Origin: Oligosphaeraceae bacterium
GTDB taxonomy: Bacteria > Verrucomicrobiota > Lentisphaeria > Oligosphaerales > Oligosphaeraceae
DNA: 5,062 nt
Reading direction: 5' to 3'
Assembly: GCA_012515455.1 (NCBI GenBank)
Contig: JAAYYJ010000078.1
Location: forward strand, 1 to 5,062
Shown here: in pieces, positions 1 to 5,062 of the stretch
How the letters are laid out: each line of letters starts with the position of its first letter
How positions within the stretch are numbered: the first letter of the stretch is position 1
The notes under the pieces: generated by a model
The model's database searches: none
What the model was told of the DNA's origin: nothing
The model's input: the letters and a program-made list of their open reading frames with translations, nothing else
Translations under genes and position numbers: made by a program

Positions 1-2
1 AG

Positions 3-2777
3 CCGGCGGTCTCACCGGTGACCCTGGCTTTGCAGAGCGGCAGGATTGTCGAGCTGGCCGACCACACGGACTTGATTTCCCGCAGCGGACAGCGCTATCA
101 TATCGCGGACAGCGCGGCACCAATCCGCAATGACGGAGGCGAAATTGCCGGCGCGGTGCTGGTTTTCCGGGATGTGACTGAGCAGTACCGCCAGCGGGAT
201 ATGTTTAATGCCAGTCTGCAGAGCCTGGAATTCGCGACCCGACTGGCCAGCATGCAGACCTTCGAATGTCTGCCCGATGAGGTGCCGGCGGGGCCGGATC
301 AGCGCAAATTCTGGGTCATGGATGCCAGCGGTCAGCCCCAGAGCGGGTTGAGTTGGGTGCATGACGAGGATATCCCGCTGCTGTCCCGGGAGTGGCACAA
401 GCTCCTTAACGGTTCGGTCTCGGTGCTGCGGCAGTCCTTCCGCTCCCTGACCAACGGCAAACTGCGCTACTATAACATCATTGCCTCCTGGCGCCGCTAC
501 GGATCCACCAATGAACGGCGGATTTTCGGGGTTATTCAGGATATCACAGTGCGGGAGGAAAACAAGCAGAAGTACTTGGATAATGCCCTGCTTTTTCAAA
601 CTATTATGGATGTCTTGCCCTGCTATTTTTTCATCAAAGACGCGGACCATGACTTCCGATATCTGCAGGCCAACGACACTTTTTGCGATTTTGTCAACTG
701 CCCCAAGGCAGAACTGCTGGGCCACAATGACCTCGAATTGCGCAGCCGGGGCGGTGACCGGGGGCAGTTCGCCGGCGACGACCGGGGGGTGGTGGCAGCC
801 GGCCGGAAGATCGAGTCCACCGAAGGAGCTTTGCGTTCAGATGGCTCATTCCGCTATATCCGGATGGTGCGCATGCCGTACCGGCGTTACGACGGGGTGC
901 AGCTGCTGATCGGCCTGGGCTTCGATGTCACGGAACTGGAGCAGGCCAAGCAGGAGGAGATGGAAGCCCGGAAAATGCTGAGCGTGCTGCTGGATACGCT
1001 GCCAGTGGGCATCGTGGCCAAAGATGCGGACAACGACTTCCGCTACACCCTCTGCAACCGGTTCTTTACCGGCTTGACCGGCCTGGAAGCGCAGTCCATC
1101 CTGGGATTGCAGGATTATGAAATCAGCATCTTCTCCGGACAGACGGCGCAACTGCGGGAAGAGGACGCCAGGGTTATGGACAGCGAGCAGCCGGTGCATC
1201 AAATCCTCGAGACCGATTTCCCCGGGTGTGGACATCAGGTCTTCCAGGTCAGCAAGCTGCCGGTAAAAATCCCCGGCGGCAAGAATCTGCTCCTGTCCTC
1301 GTTTATGGACATCAGCAGCAATTACAATTTGGAGCAGCAGCAGAAGGCTCTGATCAGCAAGCTGAACAACTTCGTGGAAAGTGAACGGATTCTCAATAAC
1401 TGCCTGTCGCAGATTGTCCTGGAGACGGATTTCGGCAACAACCTCCGGCAGATTTTCAGCACTATCCGCCAGCAGCTGCGCTGCGACCGGGTCAGCGTGG
1501 GAACCTACAACGATTCCGGAACCCAGTACGAACTGCAATGCGAGTGGACTGAGCCCGAACTGCAGGATATCTGGGAGCAGGACCGTCCGGCCCTCCTGAA
1601 GCTCTATTCCGGCCTGCAGGATATTTACCGGCAGGACCGGCTGCTGATTATTTCCGATCTCCAGGAATGCGAATACTCCGCGCAGCTGCAGGGGTGCCGG
1701 GTGCGCTCGCTGATTGCCGCGCCGATCAGCGTGGAAGGCGAGTTGTGGGGGATAATTTCGTTCTTTTTTATCCGCGAGCAGCGTCTGTTCTCGGACATCG
1801 ACGTGAACATCATCCGTTCCACCAGTAAAATTGTGGCGCTGGCGCAGATGCAGAAGAAACAGCTGGCGGCAATTCACAGTGCAGATCAGGAAAAACGGCT
1901 GATCCTGAACAATCTCCAGATCCCCATCTGGCTCTATGACGCCGGCGGAGAGCTGCTGCGGGTGAACTCAGCGGTCTGCCGCCACTTCGGCATCACTGAA
2001 GCCATTGCCTTGGAACTGGGCGAGGACGTGCTGTTCGGAGGGCTGCTCGCGCCCCGCGACCGCCCCTTAGCGGCAGTTCTGCATTCCGGCACTGCGGCCA
2101 TCTGCGAGGTCGTGGTGAATCATTTTGAATTCCTGGTGACCGCAGAGCCCATCGCCGGTGCCGACGGGAAAGTCATTAACATCATTGAGACGGCAATCAA
2201 TATCACTGACATCAATGAAAGCAAACGCCAGCAGGAACTCGCTATGAAGGCGGCACAGGAGGCCGATTTGGCCAAGACCTTCTTCCTGGCTACCATGAGC
2301 CACGAAATCCGCACGCCGCTCAATGCGGTCATAGGCTTCAGTGAGCTGCTCCAACGCGAGCGCCTCTCCCGCACCGAACAGCAGGAGTACCTGCAAGCCA
2401 TCCATTATGCCGGCAATGCGCTGCTGCAGCTGATCAATGACATCCTGGACTTGTCGAAAATTGAGGCCGGGCAGATGCCTATTGTGCTCGAAAAAGCCGA
2501 TTTTGTGGTTATCTGCCAGGAAGTGTCCAGCGTTTTTCGCCACCAGGCGGAAGAGAAGAATCTGAGTTTGGAGATTGCGGTAGAGGATATGCCGCTGCTG
2601 TTCATCGACCAGCTGCGGATGCGCCAGGTCCTGTTTAATTTATTGGGCAATGCGGTCAAGTTCACTGACCGGGGTGGAGTCAAAATCAGTGCTGTTTTTC
2701 ACTGTGGCGAGGATGGGTTGGGCGAACTGGATTTCAGCGTCAGCGACAGCGGCAGAGGCATTTCCGAGCAAGACTAG
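3..2777 (+). CDS. PAS/GAF sensor histidine kinase, N-terminal and core part, 5'-partial and ending at an in-frame TAG
   Basis: Sensor part of a two-component phosphorelay. The GTG at 18 is unlikely to be the true start: the frame is open to the window edge, and the first ~56 residues are the second half of a PAS domain ('SAAPIRNDGG', 'VLVFRDVTEQ'). Numbering from that GTG, the domains are PAS end 1-56, a PAS-like domain ~60-178 ending 'FGVIQDIT', PAS ~186-308 with 'KDADHDFRY', PAS ~318-435 with 'KDADNDFRY', GAF ~459-612, PAS-like ~625-735, HisKA ~752-818 with the H box 'ATMSHEIRTPLN' (His762, codon 2301-2303), then HATPase_c from ~855 with the N box 'FNLLGNAVKFTD' (Asn878) and G1 box 'DSGRGIS' (910-916). 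It then stops at residue 919, before the F and G2 boxes. No membrane segment is visible, so this part is cytoplasmic; one could lie upstream. Read to the TAG, the product would lack half the ATP lid and should not autophosphorylate. The ligand is unknown. Confidence 0.85.
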   Translation, partial: PAVSPVTLALQSGRIVELADHTDLISRSGQRYHIADSAAPIRNDGGEIAGAVLVFRDVTEQYRQRDMFNASLQSLEFATRLASMQTFECLPDEVPAGPDQRKFWVMDASGQPQSGLSWVHDEDIPLLSREWHKLLNGSVSVLRQSFRSLTNGKLRYYNIIASWRRYGSTNERRIFGVIQDITVREENKQKYLDNALLFQTIMDVLPCYFFIKDADHDFRYLQANDTFCDFVNCPKAELLGHNDLELRSRGGDRGQFAGDDRGVVAAGRKIESTEGALRSDGSFRYIRMVRMPYRRYDGVQLLIGLGFDVTELEQAKQEEMEARKMLSVLLDTLPVGIVAKDADNDFRYTLCNRFFTGLTGLEAQSILGLQDYEISIFSGQTAQLREEDARVMDSEQPVHQILETDFPGCGHQVFQVSKLPVKIPGGKNLLLSSFMDISSNYNLEQQQKALISKLNNFVESERILNNCLSQIVLETDFGNNLRQIFSTIRQQLRCDRVSVGTYNDSGTQYELQCEWTEPELQDIWEQDRPALLKLYSGLQDIYRQDRLLIISDLQECEYSAQLQGCRVRSLIAAPISVEGELWGIISFFFIREQRLFSDIDVNIIRSTSKIVALAQMQKKQLAAIHSADQEKRLILNNLQIPIWLYDAGGELLRVNSAVCRHFGITEAIALELGEDVLFGGLLAPRDRPLAAVLHSGTAAICEVVVNHFEFLVTAEPIAGADGKVINIIETAINITDINESKRQQELAMKAAQEADLAKTFFLATMSHEIRTPLNAVIGFSELLQRERLSRTEQQEYLQAIHYAGNALLQLINDILDLSKIEAGQMPIVLEKADFVVICQEVSSVFRHQAEEKNLSLEIAVEDMPLLFIDQLRMRQVLFNLLGNAVKFTDRGGVKISAVFHCGEDGLGELDFSVSDSGRGISEQD
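2775..2777 (+). other. In-frame amber (TAG) codon inside the HATPase_c domain
   Basis: The local reading is 'GISEQD' - TAG - 'KNIFRPFVQL', in the same phase on both sides. The stop replaces the residue between the G1 box and the F box of the ATPase domain, at a site that is often Gln or Leu in related kinases. There is no new Shine-Dalgarno sequence directly after it and no frame change. The other two gene ends in the window use TGA. It may be a nonsense mutation, a base-call error, or a codon read as an amino acid; the sequence alone cannot choose. Confidence 0.9.
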
Positions 2778-2876
2778 AAGAATATTTTCCGGCCATTTGT
2801 CCAGCTCAATGCTACTCGTGGCACTTGCGCCGCCAACAACGGCACCGGACTGGGCCTGTCCATTTCGCGTCAGCTG

Positions 2877-3395
2877 GTGGAAAAAATGGGTGGCGTACTG
2901 ACTTTAAGCAGTGTTTTGGGGCAAGGCAGCTGTTTTTCCGTGCATATTCCGGAAGTGGTGTTTACTGAGCGCCAGGACCAGTCGGTCAAAGAAAGTCTTC
3001 CAGAGCATGATCCTGAGTCTCCCGCACGGGGATCGCTGTCGTTGCTGATAGTCGATGATGTACCGGTAAATTTGAAAGTCCTGGCGGCGGTTCTGAAAAA
3101 TTGCGGTGCGACGGTCAGCATGGCCGGTTCCGGTGCTGACGCTCTGGCTCTGCTGCGCCAGAATCAGTCCTTCGACATGGTGTTTACCGATATGTGGATG
3201 CCGGAAATGAACGGCGAGCAGCTGTGCCTGGCCATCAAGGAATTGCCCGGCTGCAGCAACCTGCCGGTGGTCGCGGTCACCGCCGATATCGAGAACCATG
3301 ACAATTTCTCCTTGGAGAAATTCTTCGGCGTAATCCTGAAGCCGGTCACTCGCGAAAAAATCCAAAAAGTTCTCGCTTCCATTCCGGTCCGGTGA
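2877..3395 (+). CDS. C-terminal fragment of the hybrid histidine kinase: end of HATPase_c plus receiver (REC) domain
   Basis: The first usable start after the amber codon is GTG at 2877 (or ATG at 2886, with a weak GGTGG six bases ahead), but both lie inside the ATPase domain, so I read this as the downstream part of the same gene rather than an independent one. Residues 1-27 are the last ATPase strands ('EKMGGVLTL', 'GQGSCFSVHIP'). A ~25-residue polar linker follows, then a complete response-regulator receiver at ~54-170. The receiver has the acidic pair Asp60/Asp61 ('LIVDDVPVN'), phospho-accepting Asp105 ('FTDMWMPEMNG', codon 3189-3191), switch Thr135 ('VAVTAD') and Lys155 ('ILKPV'). All expected receiver residues are present, so it could accept phosphate if translated. 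The gene ends right after the receiver with no HPt or output domain, so phosphate would have to go to a separate HPt protein or regulator. The stop is TGA. Confidence 0.75.
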   Translation: MEKMGGVLTLSSVLGQGSCFSVHIPEVVFTERQDQSVKESLPEHDPESPARGSLSLLIVDDVPVNLKVLAAVLKNCGATVSMAGSGADALALLRQNQSFDMVFTDMWMPEMNGEQLCLAIKELPGCSNLPVVAVTADIENHDNFSLEKFFGVILKPVTREKIQKVLASIPVR

Positions 3396-3410
3396 GTGCA
3401 CCGGGCGCTG

Positions 3411-4670
3411 TCAGACCCGCAGGCGCCGGCAGATTGCCCGGTTGCGTTGATAGATTTCCTCCTCGTCCTCGCGGTGGCCGTGTCGCAGCAATATTTGTCC
3501 GTCGCAGAGGACTGTATCCACCACGCTGCTGTCGGCGGCATAGACAAGATTCGAGAGCAGGCTGTAATCACCGATCATGGCCGGGTGATTCAATTTGACC
3601 AGGAGGGCGTCCGCGAGCATGCCCGGAGCAATCTTCCCGCCGTCAAACCCGAAGACTTCGCAGCCGCCACGGCTGGCGCAGGCATGTACCGCGCAATCTT
3701 TGCCGGCGGTCGGTTGCCGGCTCTGGACTTTCGCGGACAGAGCGGCGCATTTCATTTCATCGAACATGGAGAGGCTGTTGTTGGAAGCACAGCCGTCGGT
3801 GCCGAGGCCAATCCGGCAGCCGGCGGTCAGAGCATCCTGAAAGCGGAAAAGCCCGCTGCATAATTTTTGATTGGAGACCGGGTTGTGGGCGATCACCGCC
3901 CGCCGTTCGCTGATGATGCTGATGTCCTGGTCACTCAGGTGGGTGCAGTGGGCCAGCACTGTTTTGGGGCCCAGGACCCCTATTTTGTCCAGGTAGGCGA
4001 TGGGGCTTTGGCCGTGTTGAGCTTGGCAATCGGACACCTCCTGGAGGGTTTCCGCAGCATGGATATGCAGCACCGCCTGGTCTTCGGCCGCCTGCGCCGC
4101 AATCTCCCGCAAGGTATTTTCGCTGACGGTATAGATTGCGTGCGGTGCATGCGTCAGCCGGATGCGGTTGCTGATATTGGCCGCGCGTTCGCGCATTTCT
4201 GCATTTGCCCGGACATTGCTTTCCAGCACTCCGCCGCCAGGCACGCAGATGTACATGTATCCCAGGGCGGCCCGGATGCCCATTTCCTCGAAAGCATCCA
4301 GGCTGGCGGTGGCATGCCAGTACATGTCATTGACGAAGACGGTGCCGCTCTTGAGCATTTCCAGCACGGCCAGCTTGGTGCCCCAGTACACATCCTCGGG
4401 GGTCAGTTTGGCTTCGGCCGGCCAGATATACTGCTGCAGCCAGGTGAACAGCTCCATGTCATCGGCATAACCGCGCAGGAGGGTCATGGCGGCATGGCAG
4501 TGCATATTATAGAAGGGCAGGGTCAGCGCCAGTTCACCTCTGCCGTTGATGATTTCGGCACCGGCCGGAGCAGTCAATGTCGGGGCGATGGCAGCAAAGC
4601 GGTTGCCCTGAATAAGAACATCACATGGTTGTTGGTCCAGAATTACATTCTGCAGTAGTATGGCTCCCAT
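3411..4670 (-). CDS. Amidohydrolase, 5-methylthioadenosine/S-adenosylhomocysteine deaminase (MtaD-like) family
   Basis: Metal-dependent cytosolic hydrolase, probably deaminating the adenine ring of methylthioadenosine, S-adenosylhomocysteine or adenosine to the inosine form as part of purine and methionine salvage. With the ATG at 4670 as residue 1 the protein has 419 residues, near the family's usual length. Metal and catalytic residues are visible: HxH in 'YNMHCHAAMTLLRG' (His57, His59), substrate-side His177 in 'HAPHAIYTVS', His204 and Glu207 in 'HIHAAET', His241 in 'LAHCTH', and Asp292 in 'GLGTDGCASNN'. The C-terminal end has the composite beta-sandwich motif 'GKIAPGMLADALLV'. Asp292 and Glu207 argue for a deaminase rather than a TrzN-type chlorohydrolase; other deaminases of the family cannot be excluded. 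The start at 4670 is preferred over the in-frame ATG at 4724 because GGAG lies 8 bases ahead of it, and the extra 18 residues look unlike the family. The stop is TGA, 15 bp from the convergent kinase stop. Cysteine content is high (about 14). Confidence 0.9.
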   Translation of the reverse strand: MGAILLQNVILDQQPCDVLIQGNRFAAIAPTLTAPAGAEIINGRGELALTLPFYNMHCHAAMTLLRGYADDMELFTWLQQYIWPAEAKLTPEDVYWGTKLAVLEMLKSGTVFVNDMYWHATASLDAFEEMGIRAALGYMYICVPGGGVLESNVRANAEMRERAANISNRIRLTHAPHAIYTVSENTLREIAAQAAEDQAVLHIHAAETLQEVSDCQAQHGQSPIAYLDKIGVLGPKTVLAHCTHLSDQDISIISERRAVIAHNPVSNQKLCSGLFRFQDALTAGCRIGLGTDGCASNNSLSMFDEMKCAALSAKVQSRQPTAGKDCAVHACASRGGCEVFGFDGGKIAPGMLADALLVKLNHPAMIGDYSLLSNLVYAADSSVVDTVLCDGQILLRHGHREDEEEIYQRNRAICRRLRV

Positions 4671-4678
4671 AATGGCAT

Positions 4679-4682
4679 CTCC
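4679..4682 (-). promoter_or_regulatory. Ribosome binding site of the amidohydrolase gene
   Basis: On the minus strand GGAG stands 8 bases before the ATG at 4670. The longer in-frame start at 4724 has only a poor 'TTAGGTT' directly against it. This decides the shorter 419-residue reading. Confidence 0.65.
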
Positions 4683-4724
4683 AGTCAGCAGTGGAATGCA
4701 GTAGCGGCAGGCAGGAAAAAACAT

Positions 4725-4752
4725 AACCTAATTCTGGAACGCGGTTTTGCAA
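4725..4752 (-). promoter_or_regulatory. Weak sigma70-like promoter candidate for the amidohydrolase
   Basis: On the minus strand TTGCAA (4752-4747) is followed after 16 bases by TAGGTT (4730-4725), about 55 bases before the preferred start codon. The -35 has 4 of 6 and the -10 only 3 of 6 consensus bases, so this is a position-based guess; if the host does not use this consensus it means little. Confidence 0.2.
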
Positions 4753-4792
4753 CTGCGTCGCCGCGAGCGATGACCTGGCAGATCAGGCCGTA

Positions 4793-4884
4793 CTGGGGCA
4801 GTGCAGCTGCGCATAGTTGTACCTCTTCGAGCACCTGGAGTTTGGCAAATCTGATGGTGCGGCGGATTGCCGCCGCTGCCCCAG
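4793..4884. repeat. Nested inverted repeats able to form a branched stem structure
   Basis: Three sets of complementary arms fit together without overlap. An outer stem pairs CTGGGGCAG (4793-4801) with CTGCCCCAG (4876-4884), nine perfect pairs plus a T-G wobble (4802/4875) if read on the plus strand. Inside it GCACC (4831-4835) pairs with GGTGC (4856-4860), and GGCGG (4861-4865) pairs with CCGCC (4870-4874) over the loop ATTG. The right arms abut exactly at 4860/4861 and 4874/4875, as in a stacked helix junction. The inner hairpin can instead extend to seven pairs (4859-4865/4870-4876) at the cost of the outer stem. It may be an RNA leader element, a DNA cruciform or chance in GC-rich sequence. 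I do not recognise a known RNA family. Confidence 0.4.
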
Positions 4885-5019
4885 CGGGAATTGCTCCCCC
4901 CCTCTCTGTACCACCCTTATCAAAAACGACTTGGTGACCAAAATATGGCGGCTGTGTTCTGCCCTGCAGCTGTATCTGCGGACGCAAAGCTGGCAGTACT
5001 TCTTACCTGCGTATCCGCT

Positions 5020-5048
5020 TTGAGAAAGATTGTTCATCCCGGTTAAAA
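5020..5048 (+). promoter_or_regulatory. Weak sigma70-like promoter candidate reading out of the window
   Basis: TTGAGA (5020-5025, 5 of 6 consensus bases) is separated by exactly 17 bases from TTAAAA (5043-5048, 3 of 6). If real it would drive a plus-strand gene beyond 5062, divergent from the amidohydrolase. No coding start can be judged inside the window. Confidence 0.2.
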
Positions 5049-5062
5049 GGATGGAAACTCCA

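Larger units (their letters stand above)
3..3395 (+). pseudogene. Hybrid sensor histidine kinase (multi-PAS, GAF, HisKA, HATPase_c, receiver) interrupted by one in-frame amber codon; 5' end outside window
   Basis: This is the whole reading frame as it would be read if the TAG at 2775-2777 were sense. Codons run in one phase from position 3 to the TGA at 3393-3395 with no indel. Counting the GTG at 18 as residue 1, the visible part is 1125 codons. The 99 bases between the TAG and the next possible start still encode the F box (IFRPF, about 923-927) and the G2 box (GTGLGL, 942-947), so the ATPase domain is intact apart from residue 920. Family members at this place read like 'SEED-Q/L-KRIFEPF', so the lost residue was probably Gln or Leu, and CAG or TTG to TAG is one base change. 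I label it pseudogene because a standard-code reading splits it. A sequencing error or suppressed amber codon would make it an ordinary functional kinase. Confidence 0.7.
4671..5062. other. Region without a convincing gene, upstream of the amidohydrolase
   Basis: No open frame here has a good start, ribosome binding site and family-like protein. The longest, on the minus strand (4685-4987), would start at TTG without a well-placed Shine-Dalgarno and gives a 100-residue product I do not recognise; it ends 14 bases before the amidohydrolase start. The stretch contains the amidohydrolase RBS, the nested inverted repeats at 4793-4884, a run of seven C at 4896-4902 and the small palindrome TTGGTGACCAA at 4931-4941. 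It is probably the 5' leader or regulatory region of the amidohydrolase and possibly of a plus-strand gene beyond the window. Confidence 0.5.

Noticed and set aside
18..20. GTG at 18 as the true start of the kinase
   Set aside because: The frame is open to the window edge, the GTG falls in the middle of a PAS domain, and there is no ribosome binding site ahead of it.
846..1877. Long minus-strand open frame (343 codons) opposite the kinase
   Set aside because: It lies wholly antisense to strongly conserved PAS and GAF coding sequence, and its product shows no recognisable domain; it is a shadow of codon bias in the kinase gene.
3867..4658. Plus-strand open frame (263 codons) opposite the amidohydrolase
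   Set aside because: It is antisense to the catalytic core of a clear amidohydrolase, and the translated sequence is His/Gly/Gln-rich as expected for a shadow frame.
4768..4790. Resemblance to part of a TPP riboswitch (CCTGATCTG...CCAGG on the minus strand)
   Set aside because: The CTGAGA block and the rest of the conserved core are missing, and the following gene is not a thiamine gene.
4906..4918. T-box-like sequence (GGGTGGTAC on the minus strand)
   Set aside because: The next bases are AGAG rather than CGCG, no matching antiterminator arm or specifier stem is apparent, and the downstream gene is not an aminoacyl-tRNA synthetase or amino acid gene.
4685..4987. Minus-strand open frame of 100 codons just upstream of the amidohydrolase, in operon-like position
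   Set aside because: The start is TTG without a well-placed ribosome binding site, the product is not recognisable and it runs through the inverted repeats. Parts of it have C/G-rich third positions, so a small hypothetical gene is not fully excluded.
4783..5037. Minus-strand open frame of 84 codons starting MNNLSQSG
   Set aside because: It overlaps the other weak frames, its composition (Arg/Ser/Cys/Gln-rich) looks non-coding and no family is recognised.

Overview
The window holds two genes in convergent orientation plus one end stretch with no convincing gene. By eye the GC content is in the mid to upper fifties. Phyrogenetic signal is limited: the giant PAS/GAF hybrid histidine kinase, its 'KDADxDFRY' PAS modules and a cysteine-rich amidohydrolase suggest a Gram-negative, probably anaerobic bacterium. 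A Lentisphaerae/Victivallis-like or Bacteroidota-like origin is my best guess from family resemblance; no marker gene here settles it.

Positions 1-3395 (+ strand) encode a large hybrid sensor histidine kinase whose 5' end lies outside the window. In order it has the tail of one PAS domain, three more PAS-like domains, a GAF domain, another PAS-like domain, a HisKA domain with the phospho-accepting His, an HATPase_c domain and a C-terminal receiver domain. The reading frame is unbroken from the window edge to the receiver except for one in-frame TAG codon at 2775-2777. That codon sits inside the ATPase domain, between the G1 box (DSGRG) and the F/G2 boxes (IFRPF, GTGLGL). Sequence on both sides is intact and family-like, so this is a single nonsense change, a sequencing error or a recoded codon rather than a decayed gene. 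It is the most notable feature of the window. The only two other gene ends visible (kinase end and amidohydrolase end) both use TGA, so the window offers no gene that clearly uses TAG as its stop.

Positions 3411-4670 (- strand) encode a complete zinc-type amidohydrolase of the 5-methylthioadenosine/S-adenosylhomocysteine deaminase (MtaD-like) family, with all expected metal and catalytic residues. Its stop codon lies only 15 bp from the kinase stop, and I see no obvious terminator between them.

Positions 4671-5062 contain a ribosome binding site for the amidohydrolase, weak promoter-like sequences on both strands, and an unexplained cluster of nested inverted repeats (4793-4884) that could fold into a compact branched RNA. 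No functional link between the kinase and the deaminase is shown by the sequence; they are not co-transcribed.
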